Below, piece by piece: positions 11,175 to 20,945 of a stretch of DNA of 64,000 nt. The DNA is from Gerris lacustris. Taxonomy: Eukaryota; Arthropoda; Insecta; Hemiptera; Gerridae. The stretch spans positions 12,445,430-12,509,429 of the forward strand of contig OX578276.1 in the NCBI GenBank assembly GCA_951217055.1. Reading direction: 5' to 3'. Numbering within the stretch: position 1 is the stretch's first letter; each line of letters opens with the position of its first letter. Both the position numbers and the translations under genes were made by a program. Below the pieces are notes generated by a model. The model did not search any database and was not told the origin of the DNA. It saw only the letters and a program-made list of their open reading frames with translations.

Positions 11175-11750
11175 TCAACCGCTCTGAACAAGTTTGACAA
11201 AACTGTCAGGTAAATCTAAAAAAATTTCATCAATTATTGACATTGTTTTAGATTCACAAGGTGCAAATGTTCTATAAAATAAATCAAAGCAAAACAAATT
11301 CCCTACATTATCATTTACAAGATCAGCATTCTCAGCAGGAGAATATATAGGTGAAATCAAATTTAAATCACTATACAAAGGAATCTCAGCAGGTACCAAG
11401 CCGGTGGAAGATGATAAAAAGTTACTAGAAGAATAATTATTATCAGTTTGAGTGTTTACAGGTGTGGCCTCAGTTTCAGCAGCAGGAACCTTATTCTCAG
11501 CACTCGCAGCGGTAGAAAGTGTAGGTACTCAATTCGAAGGAACAGCAAGTAACAAGCCGGTGGAAGATGATAAACGGTTTCTAGAAGAATAATTATTATT
11601 ATCAGTTTGAGTACTTACAAATATCAATTTCTCAATTTCCGGAGCAGGAACCTTGTTCGTAATTTCAGGAGCAGGAACTTGATTTTCAGCTACTCCGCCT
11701 AAATAACTTGTAAAATCAACTAACTCATCATACTCGGTATATTATTCAGT
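11175..11750 (-). pseudogene. Helitron-linked Ser/Thr/Asn-rich leader with internal repeats
   Basis: On the minus strand the frame from about 11740 to 11175 is open apart from a TGA near 11532. It encodes low-complexity sequence with a repeated motif (TQTDNNYSSSNFLSSSTGL and a second copy TQTDNNYSSRNRLSSSTGL), separated by Ala/Pro/Glu-rich repeats (ENKVPAAETE, ENQVPAPEI). The DNA repeats are about 155 bp apart (starting about 11397 and 11550). It runs toward the Rep N-terminus, so I infer it is a leader segment or separate ORF of the Helitron. No catalytic motif. Confidence 0.45.
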
Positions 11751-11859
11751 AGATCCTCTACTAAAAAATCAGAAACAACTGACAATATTTCCCAAATATG
11801 GGTTCATAATGACGTAACCAATTGTTTCCAATATTTATGTTTTCTTAGGTATATCTAAT

Positions 11860-12010
11860 TATTGTTTAATATTTGTTCACATTTCATCAAAAAAACAACT
11901 TCTCCTAGGCGTGTATTCGAACCCGGCCTGTCTCCGTTTCCACGTTTAAAGTTATTTTCTCAGGACCTAGGTTATTGCTTGGAAAAAAAACATACATAAT
12001 TAGATTCGTA
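11860..12010 (-). mobile_element. tRNA-derived SINE, copy C
   Basis: On the minus strand this reads tcctgagaaaata...ccgggttcgaata...ggagaagttgttt...tgatgaaatgt, which matches copies at 14735 and 16600. The ggttcga core is a pol III B-box. It separates the Helitron Rep leader from the repeat-protein region, so it inserted into or next to the element. Confidence 0.6.
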
Positions 12011-12385
12011 ATTAAATGAACTACATTTTAGATTTTTTCTAATTGAAATGGTCAAAACCGTTTTCGAGAAATATTTCTTTCACGTAATTTTAGGGATTTT
12101 GATGTTAGTAATTTTAGGTAAAAATTCGATTAATTTTAAATAATCAACAATCCTACATCGTATTTAATTTTCTAATACGGACAAATGAACCTGTAAAAAT
12201 AATATCAAAAATATATTTAACCACTTTAACCTGCATCAATAATACAAATCGGTACAAAGTTGTGTGTACTAATTTTTTTTTTTTACAAAATAAACACATG
12301 ACTCCTCCCAAAAGTATAAATTAAGGCTTAACTTTAATTGCTACTTATATCTTTTGATATGTGGTGGAAATAAACATATATTTAA

Positions 12386-12895
12386 TTATTTATTTACCTC
12401 GGGATGCAGCTGACTGTACCGCTGAACGGCTTCTCTATTGACCTCGGGATGCTCTTGATTGTACCTCTGAACGGCTTCTCTGTTGACCTCGGGATGCTCT
12501 TGACTGTACCGTTTAACAGCTTCTCTATTCACCTCGGGATGCTCTTGACTGTACCGTTTAACATCTTCTCTATTCACCTCGGGATGCTCTTGACTGTACC
12601 GTTTAACAGCTTCTCTATTCACCTCGGGATGCTCTTGACTGTACCGTTTAACAGCTTCTCTATTCACCTCAGGATGTCTCATGTTATATTTTTTTTAGCT
12701 TCTTTTACTTGTTCCTTTCGAGTTGTTGATAAGACCTTTGCTCGTCCACGCTTCAATTTTTTAGGTCTTCCAGGACCTTTTTTAAGATTCGATGAAACGG
12801 ACAGGGCAGTTGTTTGCAGAGGTGTTTCTTTGTCAGCATTACATTGTGAGTCACGGCTAGGTGGAAGAACATTAAGTGAGCGCACTTCAATTTAA
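12386..12895 (-). CDS. Helitron-associated repeat protein with AT-hook
   Basis: Minus-strand frames 12885-12679 and 12682-12386 encode an AT-hook-like basic segment (KKGPGRPKKLKRGR) followed by six and a half tandem copies of a 15-residue unit, HPEVNREAVKRYSQE, from a 45-bp DNA repeat. The same kind of HPEVNRE-type repeat precedes the Rep domain in arthropod Helitron proteins, from my memory of that family, so this is likely the N-terminal part of the same transposon product. The repeats are highly uniform at the DNA level, suggesting recent expansion. AT-hooks bind the minor groove of AT-rich DNA. A small overlap in different frames around 12680 indicates a frameshift or a join. Confidence 0.65.
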
Positions 12896-12897
12896 AC

Positions 12898-12919
12898 GGG
12901 GGGGGGGGGGGGGGGGGGG
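12898..12919. repeat. 22-base poly(G) tract
   Basis: A perfect G run on the plus strand. On the coding minus strand it would encode a Pro stretch between the protease-like domain and the AT-hook. It breaks the reading frame and may be a replication-slippage product or an assembly artefact. Confidence 0.9.
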
Positions 12920-13589
12920 CTTGTTCGGCAACTTGACGTAGAACTAGTTTTGTTATTGTAAACTGCCTTGCGATCCCGTCTACAGCCGCGTTTGTCAACA
13001 GCAGTCTGGCCAGTGACTGGTAACTGTTACAAAGAAAAAGGCGGGCCAAATTGTTACTTTCATTAATATGGTCAAAACGGCGATTTGTATTTACTGCGTG
13101 TAAATCAAATAGATAAAGATGATGGTGGCTACCCCAAAAAGACACTGTAACTAATTGGCCAGTAAACAAGAAGCCGACGTCTAAGCTGTTTTCTGCGAGG
13201 AGAGTTTCTAAGGTCTCGGAAAGGCAGCTGACACTTTGCTCTACATCATGTGGCGTTAACGGATAGAGAGCATCGTGTACGTGAATGATATCAAATATCT
13301 GGACGGACTCTCTATTAATACATACACCTCTAGGCAATTCATCCGGGAACAAGAATCGGTTTTCACCGGTGGAGTGGACATTTCGCAGCGTATTATATAG
13401 GCGGTCTCCGCTCATAAGGATTCCGTCGATGGCAGCCGTCGTAAAATCTCTTCCAATGCTCTTCCACGCCAGAGCACATGCGGAATTGGCCACGCATTGA
13501 GCATTTCTGCTGTTGGATAAGAATCTTTGGTCGCCCTGATGAAATGAGCCCCGGCCTACACATGAATAATCTCCGAAAGTTGAATCCAT
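12920..13589 (-). CDS. Helitron-associated cysteine-protease-like (herpesvirus-tegument-type/OTU-like) domain
   Basis: Starting at the ATG at 13589-13587 (MDSTFGDYSCVGRGSFHQG), about 220 residues precede the poly-Pro tract. GSFHQG supplies an oxyanion-type Gln, NAQCVANS has a candidate catalytic Cys preceded by Gln, and LYLFDLHAVN resembles the Asp-x-His pair of C76-type deubiquitinating peptidases (family of the large herpesvirus tegument protein) and related OTU-like enzymes. Order and spacing fit, but the identification rests on motifs only. It lies upstream of the AT-hook and repeat region in the same orientation. The coding frame then enters a 22-base G/C homopolymer (Pro tract), after which the frame is uncertain. 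Confidence 0.5.
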
Positions 13590-13599
13590 TATTACTCAA

Positions 13600-14215
13600 T
13601 TAATTTATAAAATATTTAAATCGATAAAATATAAATTAGGTAAGTGAGATGAACTGTTTTTTTTAAAAAATAAAATACAAAATAACAGAAACAACTGACT
13701 ACAACGAGTATAAAAAAACACCCAAAACAATAATTACCAACGAGAGAACCAAACAGATGATAACGAAATAACAAAAATATAGAACAAGATTAAATACGAA
13801 AATAACAGAACGATAGAACAATAATAGACAGACCGATATAACAAAAAGAATTGAGCGATATCAATGAACAGAAAGATCGCAACGACAGAACACACAAAGA
13901 GAATTGAGAACAAAAATGAAATAAAAATACAATAAGTGAACAAAACTTACAGAACGATTACACCCAAATGAAGAACAATACCAAAACCAAACAGAACACA
14001 AAACGATTGAACAAACAGAAAAGAACGGAAAAAATAAAATACCAAATAGAAAAAGTTACCAATGCAATGAAAAACGGATATTTAAAAGCTTTGAAAAATA
14101 TACGGTTTGACAATTTTATGATTTAATTATATAACGTAAATAATATGTCAGTTCTAAAAAAAATAAACCAAAAAAAAACAAAAACAAAAAAAATACCTTA
14201 AAAAAATTTAAATTA
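13600..14215. other. A-rich gene-free stretch
   Basis: The plus strand is A-rich with loosely repeated motifs of the type acagaacgatagaacaa and aaccaaacagaaca. There is no stable unit length and no ORF with recognisable content. It is likely the region beyond the Helitron 5' end; I could not define the TC terminus. Confidence 0.4.
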
Positions 14216-14364
14216 GGGCTACGCATCTCTAAGAATATTCCCTAATTCCTTTCACTCTTTATACCTAAAACAATATTATCGTATTTTTTTAACATATTTT
14301 ACCAGACCTTAAACCATTAGGAGTCATTTTAATATAATTAATAAATTATATAATATTAATTTGA

Positions 14365-14725
14365 GATATTTTGAGGGTCCATAGTTACGGCCCCTAAAAA
14401 TTTCTAGAATTTAACTTTTATATATTAACTCCTAAAAATATCATGGATCCACATAGATACATATTTATGTGGGCACATTTTTGTCTTATTCTTATGAACT
14501 GTCTCATTAGTTTAGATGGGGGAGAATTTTTTTTGTGCGTTTTCTAGTAATTTCTTTCGGGGTGTAAAATGCACGCCATTTTGATAACATAATATTTTTT
14601 TTAAAACCAAATTCCAATACCTTTAACATGATAACCAACTTCGAATTTTCAAATTACCAAAAAAATTAGGGCTCCATAGTTACGGCCCCATAAAATCTCT
14701 AAAATATGTGTTTTTTATATCAATT
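14365..14725. repeat. short direct repeats around gggctccatagttacggcccc
   Basis: The motif gggtccatagttacggcccctaaaaa-type occurs near 14374 and again near 14668, each followed by aatttctagaat- or aatctctaaaat-like sequence. It also has partial similarity to gggctacgcatctctaagaat at 14216. This is probably a short non-coding repeat family. Confidence 0.5.
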
Positions 14726-14734
14726 TGACGTATT

Positions 14735-14890
14735 TTTAGGAACCGGGCTAGTGAGATACAAGTTCCTATATAAGTTCCTGAGAAAATTGCTTAAAAGACA
14801 GAGATATCCCAGGTTCGATTCCCCGTTAAGGAGAAGTTATTTTTATGATACATTTTGATGAAATGTTTAACAAAAATTAAATTTACATAC
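14735..14890 (+). mobile_element. tRNA-derived SINE, copy A
   Basis: This copy reads aggaaccgggctagtgag (possible A-box), then tcctgagaaaattgc, then the B-box ccaggttcgattcccc, then aaggagaagtta and the AT-rich tail tgatacattttgatgaaatgtttaacaaaaatt. The tail and B-box are shared with the copies at 16600 and, inverted, at 11860. It is non-coding; mobilisation would depend on a LINE. Confidence 0.6.
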
Positions 14891-15300
14891 AAACACTAAT
14901 AAATGGACACAATGGGCAAAGTAGTTATAAACTTGAATATGCGAAAGTTTGTCTGATACTGTCTCGGACAGAGTTTTTAAATTTATCCTATATTATAATA
15001 ATAATTAATAATATAATGATAATTAAATGGGCATACGCAAACTGATAAATTAAAAACACTGGGCTGAGTATTCATAAACTTGTATGTGAGAAAGTTTTTC
15101 TAAGACTGTCTTGGACTGATTTTGTCAATATATCCTAAAAAAAAGATTACAATTTAAAAACAAAACAACACAAGACCAAAAACAATTATTTCTATTTAAA
15201 ATTAGTTATTTAAACCATTAAGTTAATTTTAATAATTAAGTTAAAATAAAATGAAATTATATAAAATTTAAAATAAATTAATTCACAGCCAAAAATATAT
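14890..15300. repeat. imperfect direct repeat, gene-free
   Basis: Two related segments (about 14925-14995 and about 15060-15140) share aaactt-gaatatg-gaaagttt-tctgatactgtctcggac/ttggac. Otherwise AT-rich with no gene. Confidence 0.45.
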
Positions 15301-15690
15301 TTTATAATTTACTATTTAGATGTAATGTTTGAAAAATTGCTGAATATGCCTTATTCAACTCTTTCGTATCTGTTTTAAAATTGATACTGTTATTACAGCC
15401 ACTAATGAAAGCCGCCTCTAAAAGCTTTCTTTTAAAATTATTATTTTCCCTTTCTACTATTTCCGCACTTTCAAAATTACAAGTATGGTGATTTTCTAAT
15501 GCATGTGTACTCAGAGCAGTTTTATTTGTTTTACATCTTACATCTCCTTCATGTTACATCATTCTATTTTTATAGGTTTGTCTGGATTCTCCGATATATT
15601 TACTTTCACAATTATTACATGGTACTGAATACACAAAACACATTTCTTCTTCTTTAGGTATGTTGTCCTTTAGTTTACTGAAAAATTAAT
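15300..15690 (-). pseudogene. Penelope-like element GIY-YIG endonuclease remnant
   Basis: On the minus strand a frame with one in-frame stop (TAA near 15555) encodes VYSVPCNNCESKYIGES, then RQTYKNRMM, then ALSTHALENHHTCNFE and KRKLLEAAFI. The Cys-x2-Cys insert and the KYIGES block are typical of the GIY-YIG nuclease domain at the C-terminus of Penelope-like retroelements. That domain nicks the target DNA for reverse transcription. Only the nuclease part is present and no reverse transcriptase is seen upstream, so this is a truncated copy. Other GIY-YIG mobile proteins are possible but less likely. Confidence 0.7.
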
Positions 15691-15989
15691 TAATTTCTGT
15701 GCTTATAAAAATTATTAATTTTTACAAATTTTATTTTATTTTTAAGAATGACGGAATTAAGAGTGGGATACGGAAATATGTATCACTCTTAAATTGACTA
15801 CCTGACACATAAATTTAATTCTCACACAATTGGAAATAAGTATAATGTTAGTACAACATTGAATGGTTTATACTATATTTATTAACTTCTTTACACCAGA
15901 TAAATTGTTTATAATATTTGTATTGTTATGTTAGATAATTGTTGTAATATTAATGTGAAAGTTTTTTTCTAATCTAAAATTAAAAAACT

Positions 15990-16045
15990 CTTTCAGGCTT
16001 GAAAATGTCCTAAAATAAGGACGAAATATTGCCAAAAAAACGTAG
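15990..16045 (+). other. hammerhead-like motif of a Penelope-type end
   Basis: The segment has cttgaaaat, a perfect stem gtcct...aggac with a six-base loop, and then gaaatattgcc. The same layout occurs at 23699 and 49122, and inverted at 47700. Penelope-like elements are known to carry hammerhead ribozymes in their terminal repeats. Here the core is changed relative to CUGANGA, so activity is doubtful. Confidence 0.45.
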
Positions 16046-16599
16046 TTGGTTTTTTTACCCCTGAAGACCTAAATTAGAAATCTCTTAAATTGAAAATTAA
16101 AGGGGATCGCATCAAAAAATGGATTAACATTATTGTTATATTGTTTATTATGTAAAAACTAATAATAGTTTTAGCCATCTTTAACCATAACAAAATATGT
16201 AACAAATAATGAAATTCTTAGTTGATACTTTAACGAGTAAAGATTCAAGCTATAATTTCATTGTACATATTTATCCAGGGGCCTCAAGTGAAATAAGGAT
16301 TATAAGGTGAGACAAGGTTCTTAGGAATAACAATTTATTTATGGAAAAGACAAGGTACAATTTCCTTATGGATATGTACCCAGGGGGTTCAAGAAAAATA
16401 AGTCTTTTTAAAAATTTCAACAACGGGGCTCAATAGAAATCGGGAGTACAAAGCGGTTTTCAAGTGATGATATAATATGAGAGAGGGTGGGGGGGATAGA
16501 GGTAACAATATGTTACTACTTATAAGAAGAGTGTACAGTAAAAATATAGAAGATATAGGAGTTGACGGTTCCAATGAAATTTTAATTGCTTTTAATGAA

Positions 16600-16715
16600 G
16601 AGAAAATAGCTTTGATTGCGGATGGAGAGAGACCGGGTTCAATTCCCCGCTGATGAAAAATTAATTTTATGTTACATTTTGATCAAATATTCAATAAAAA
16701 TTGAATGTGGGGGTA
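16600..16715 (+). mobile_element. tRNA-derived SINE, copy B
   Basis: It contains the B-box-like gaccgggttcaattcccc, then gctgatgaaaaattaattttatgttacattttgatcaaatattcaataaaaattgaa. The tail matches copy A. The 5' half is poorly conserved. Confidence 0.55.
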
Positions 16716-16877
16716 ACATAGCTTCTAGGAATATACTCCGAGGTGTGGTGTACAGGAAAGCTAATATGATCTAAGGCTAAGTAGGATTAAGCAAGTAAAA
16801 TATGTATAAAATCTGTATTATTGCTAGGAAGAAAATGTAATGATCTCAAGTAAAAGGTTTTACGACATTCTAAGATA

Positions 16878-17030
16878 TTATAATTTTTTTTTTTTTTTTT
16901 TTTAAATATTTATTTTTATAATAATTATAAATATAACGTAACATTATATAATATAATATAATATATATAAAATATATAATATGATATGATATATGATATA
17001 ATATAATTACAAATATAATATAACATAATA

Positions 17031-17116
<86 letters not shown>

Positions 17117-17246
17117 ATAATATGATACGAAATTAGATATAATATAATATAATATATATAATATATAATATGATATATGATATATAATATAATATAGCAT
17201 AATATAATAATATATATATATATATTATAATATATAATATGATATG
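16878..17246. repeat. AT-dinucleotide and ataat-type satellite block
   Basis: A T run at 16885-16903 is followed by imperfect ataatata/gatatgata repeats flanking a pure (TA)n tract at about 17038-17110. No gene: reading frames through it give only Tyr/Ile repeats. The BEL/Pao element inserted at its right edge. Confidence 0.9.
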
Positions 17247-17250
17247 ATAT

Positions 17251-17427
17251 TGTGTCATATGTCAAGATATGACATTGAAAATTTAATAGTTTAAAAATAG
17301 TATTTTTCTTAACTTGTTCGTTTTGACTTGTTTATGACAAAATAAAATAAGTTCAGTAGTTGTTTGAAGGCCAAAAGAATTAGTTTATTCTTATTATATA
17401 GTTAAAAGTTTGTCAGAGTACGACAAA
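17251..17427 (+). repeat. BEL/Pao element, 5' LTR
   Basis: A 177-bp sequence from tgtgtcatatgtcaag to agagtacgacaaa is repeated without a difference that I can see at 18582-18758. The pentamer gatat precedes it (17246-17250) and also follows the right copy (18759-18763), fitting the short target duplication of BEL/Pao elements. The next bases, tgatagtagagcgtgg, are a plausible tRNA primer-binding site. Confidence 0.85.
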
Positions 17428-18066
17428 TGATAGTAGAGCGTGGTTGCGGTAGTTTCACCTGAAAATAGAAAAATAAACTCTAAAGATTCTATTGAGAAAG
17501 AGATTGAGTGTAAAGTGTCTATGCATACTGCCACAGTAAATTTACCTTCTGAAAATAATTGCACGGCAAACAAACATGTATTATTAGATAGTGGTAGCCA
17601 AAGAAGTTATATGTCAGAACAAGTAGCTAAAACTATTGGACTGTCATACTTACGAGAAGAATATCTCTCTGTCTGTTTGTTTGATTCGTCAAAACCAAAA
17701 AATATAAAATCATATGTTGTCAAATTTCGGATTAAATTAGTTGATGGCTCTTACTCTCTGGTATATGCAAACGTAGTACCTAGTATAGTAGAAAATTCAA
17801 CCTTTACAAAATTAGATACAATAAAACTTAAATATACATATCTGACATTTGCTGAGAATCCAGATTTAGGGAACTATGATCCTAAAATTGGATTGTTAAT
17901 AGGAAATGTTTATTACTTTGATTTTATCAATTTAGAAAAATTAGAAATTAAAGAAGGGTTATTTTTAATTAATTCAAAATTAGGATGGGTCTTTTCAGGG
18001 AGAAATCAAGAAAGTACAAGGGATATTCAGTTTATATGTAAAAAAAAAAAAAAAAAAAAAAAATAG
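17428..18066 (+). pseudogene. BEL/Pao polyprotein, aspartic protease part (internally deleted)
   Basis: The frame from just after the LTR encodes a retropepsin-like domain of the Pao type. LLDSGSQRSYMSEQVAKTIGL has the catalytic D-S-G, and the later IGLLIGNVYYFD and LGWVFSGR are typical of this family (Pao peptidase, DUF1758). The open frame has no ATG near its start (GTG at 17440), and gag is missing upstream, so it begins inside the polyprotein. It ends in a 22-base A run at 18040-18062 that produces poly-Lys and a stop, probably the deletion junction. Reverse transcriptase, RNase H and the integrase core are missing. Confidence 0.8.
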
Positions 18067-18129
18067 AAGCCATATTAAATTTACGTCCCTTGTTTTATGT
18101 GGCGGAAAACGAGGGAAAACGATTACGCC

Positions 18130-18535
18130 AGCACAATTTTTAAGTTTGAGGGCCACTTCGGTGAAATTCGCACCTTCAGCGGAGGAGGAGCTGAAATTGC
18201 GTAATGCACCGGAAACTATTCTACAACTTTGGAAAAAAGGAAATAAATTACTTGAAGGATTTTGGAAAAATTGGAGGGGAGAGTACCTGCTTAGCCTAAG
18301 AGAAAGAAGAACTTTAGCTAAGCAGGAACCGAATTCATAAAATTTACCTTATATCGGCCAGATAGTTCATATAAAGGAAGAACTAGTTCCAAGACAAAAA
18401 GGGAAACTGGGAAAAATTGAAAAGCTAAATTTAAGCCAGGATGGGGCAGTACGCTCAGCAGAAGTAAAGACTGAGGCCTCGACCATCACAAGACCGATTT
18501 GCCGTCTCTTTCCTTTAGAGGTGATATGAACAAGA
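18130..18535 (+). pseudogene. BEL/Pao integrase C-terminal (DUF5641-like) fragment
   Basis: Frame pieces encode FWKNWRGEYLLSLRERRTL, then IVHIKEELVPRQKGKLGKIE, then DGAVRSAEVKT and TRPICRLFPLEV. This is the typical tail of BEL/Pao polyproteins, after the integrase core. A stop at 18338 separates the first part from the rest. The sequence after it (catttggtggcgga) leads directly into the 3' LTR as a polypurine-like tract. Confidence 0.75.
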
Positions 18536-18581
18536 GGCAGCATCCCTTCCCAGTAAGAAAAAGGATCATTTGGTGGCGGAG

Positions 18582-18758
18582 TGTGTCATATGTCAAGATA
18601 TGACATTGAAAATTTAATAGTTTAAAAATAGTATTTTTCTTAACTTGTTCGTTTTGACTTGTTTATGACAAAATAAAATAAGTTCAGTAGTTGTTTGAAG
18701 GCCAAAAGAATTAGTTTATTCTTATTATATAGTTAAAAGTTTGTCAGAGTACGACAAA
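18582..18758 (+). repeat. BEL/Pao element, 3' LTR
   Basis: Matches the 5' LTR over 177 bp. LTR identity implies a recent insertion, although the interior is heavily deleted. A deletion derivative mobilised in trans would explain this. The duplicated gatat follows. Confidence 0.85.
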
Positions 18759-18988
18759 GATATATGTTCATCTATTTAAACCATAATAATATAATAATAA
18801 TACCATTTATTGAAAAGATTCAAATCAGCTCTCGCTGTGGTAGCCTTGCAAGGCTTAAAAGTTCCTTTATCTCAATCATCGGCAATTTTATAATTTACAA
18901 CGTTTAAATTTTATAATTAAATAAATAAATTGTATAGTTTAGAAGTAATAAATAACAACTATACATCTGGGCTTGACTAGAATTACTA

Positions 18989-19095
18989 TAGATAACATAA
19001 AAGAATGACAATAGATAACATATAAGAATAACAGTGGATAACATAAAAGAATAACAATAGATAACATAAAAGAGTAACAATAGATAACGAGAATA
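18989..19095. repeat. minisatellite, 23-bp unit
   Basis: About five imperfect copies of agataacataaaagaataacaat, the last degenerating into agaataactagaataa. Non-coding. Confidence 0.75.
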
Positions 19096-19099
19096 ACTA

Positions 19100-20695
19100 G
19101 AATAATAGACTAACAATGACTAGAATAACAGTATGGCATTAACAAATAATTTATCGGTATAATTTAACTAAAATTAATAAAATACATTTTAGTCTCTATT
19201 CAACCACTCTTCAGCATACACTCTTCCCATTCTCTTCCATTCCTCTCTGTCTAAGACAGACTTTTAAACCATAACCTAATCAAAGAAATCTGAAAAAACA
19301 CTAAAGAAATAATTTTTTTCAATTTATCTCAATAAAAAATGAAAATAACACTATATACTCCATAACAATATTTACTGCATTTTTCAAGAGCTTTTCAACG
19401 ATATACATCATTATTTAAAATATTAACTTTGACATTTGTACCCCTGTACCAATAGATACCAAAATTAGTTTTCAATAAACAAACAATCTAAAAAGGCTTT
19501 AAATAACCTAATTAATAATAAAAAACCATTTTTAAAATTTTAAAATAATTATTTAACAACAAACATACAAATCGGTACAAAAGTAGATGTACCAATTTTT
19601 TTTAAAAATAAACAAATAAAAGAGCTTTAATGTACAAGTCAAGAGCTTTCAAATGATATGCGAACGAATATTTAAATCGAAAAAAAGTGTTTACTTGGCA
19701 ACGGCACTCCGGGAAAAAGTTTACTCTCAATTTCTCAGCAAATAGGAAGAATTCAAAACATATCAAGGTCTTGTTTTAAAGAGCATTAGTGTTAGATTTG
19801 AACCTAGAAGTCAGAATTTAAATCGGTCAATTATTACCAAAGATATGAGACCTCAAAGACAAAAATGGAAAAATAAAAAACCAAAATAGCCCCATTTAGA
19901 CTACAACCAATAAAGGAACGACAAAATGACCTATGAACAAAAATGTAGATCTTGCAAAATCAGTACATGTTTGTTAAATCAGTTTTTCGGTACAAGAAAC
20001 GATTAATTTTTAAAAAATTTCAACACAGCTACGACAGTTTTTCTTTTCTTAGGGGGGGAAGGAAGGGGAAAAGTAAACTTTTGGCATTGCGCATCGAATG
20101 GCGAAAACCCCAACTCTCTAGCTATAGCGGAAGTGGGTAAACATTTGTATACATTACGTTGTCATTAGTAACTTCATCACACATCTTTTCATATGTGAAC
20201 GTTAATGCTTTAACTTTCTAACTGTGACTAAAGAGGAAAAAGAATCTCCTAGCTTTATATATTTTCTCCTTTCCTCTAGAACGAAACCCACATTCAATGT
20301 TACATGTAAGCTTATATTTCGTTTTATACCTAAGATCCCTTTCAACCTCACATTTGAGAAGACCTTTTTTCCTACAAAGCTATAGAGCCTGTTAACGCGG
20401 GCTTTAATTTTTTTTCTTTCTTAGGAAACATTTTTTACCCTGGTTGATTTTGACCAAGTCATAAACAACGAAAAAGAATCTTTTAAGACATGGGTGATGT
20501 GTTGTTTTTAACTGATTAATATTCGTTTGCTTTTTTTACTTTCCACGGTATAGTATTATAGTTACTTTGGTTGTTTTATAAAATAATGGTTTCCTTTATA
20601 ATATGCAGGTTTATTTACTCTTATTGTAAAACAACAGTTTCCAGCTCTTACCAAAATGGACATGAATTATTAAAGTGAAATGAAAAAAAGTAATA
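19100..20695. other. gene-free AT-rich stretch
   Basis: No recognisable coding sequence. The segment near 19560-19605 (acaaatcggtacaaaagtagatgtaccaattttttt) resembles 12240-12280, suggesting one more short dispersed repeat. ORFs here are short and compositionally random. Confidence 0.4.
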
Positions 20696-20696
20696 G

Positions 20697-20699
<3 letters not shown>

Positions 20700-20771
<72 letters not shown>
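20700..20771. repeat. (AT)n microsatellite
   Basis: An almost pure AT dinucleotide tract of about 70 bases. Confidence 0.95.
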
Positions 20772-20778
<7 letters not shown>

Positions 20779-20945
20779 TAGTCGAAAGACACAATTTCAA
20801 AAAAAAATTTCCTCGCTTTTTTTAATTCACTTTTATGTAAATTTACGCATTTTTTTTTTTTAGCAAAGTCCCATCCTCTTTTTAGATCCGGACTTTGGAC
20901 CGGCACGGGCAGAGTTAATTTTTTTTTTTTTTAACGCTTAGACAT

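Noticed and set aside
12386..12682. Possible CRISPR-like array (regular 45-bp units)
   Set aside because: The units are contiguous coding repeats without unique spacers, in a eukaryotic transposon.
12404..12895. 163-aa plus-strand ORF with LLTVPFNSFSIHLGM repeats
   Set aside because: Antisense of the 45-bp array. The minus-strand reading gives the Helitron-type repeat.
13734..13943. 69-aa hydrophobic minus-strand ORF
   Set aside because: Arises from A-rich, repetitive acaaaacaga sequence. No start context or homology-like features.
14735..14835. tRNA gene
   Set aside because: Only the boxes are tRNA-like. There is no cloverleaf with matched acceptor stem, and the copies share a SINE tail.
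16870..17265. 131-aa Tyr/Ile-rich minus-strand ORF
   Set aside because: It is a translation of (TA)n and gatata repeats with no protein-like composition.
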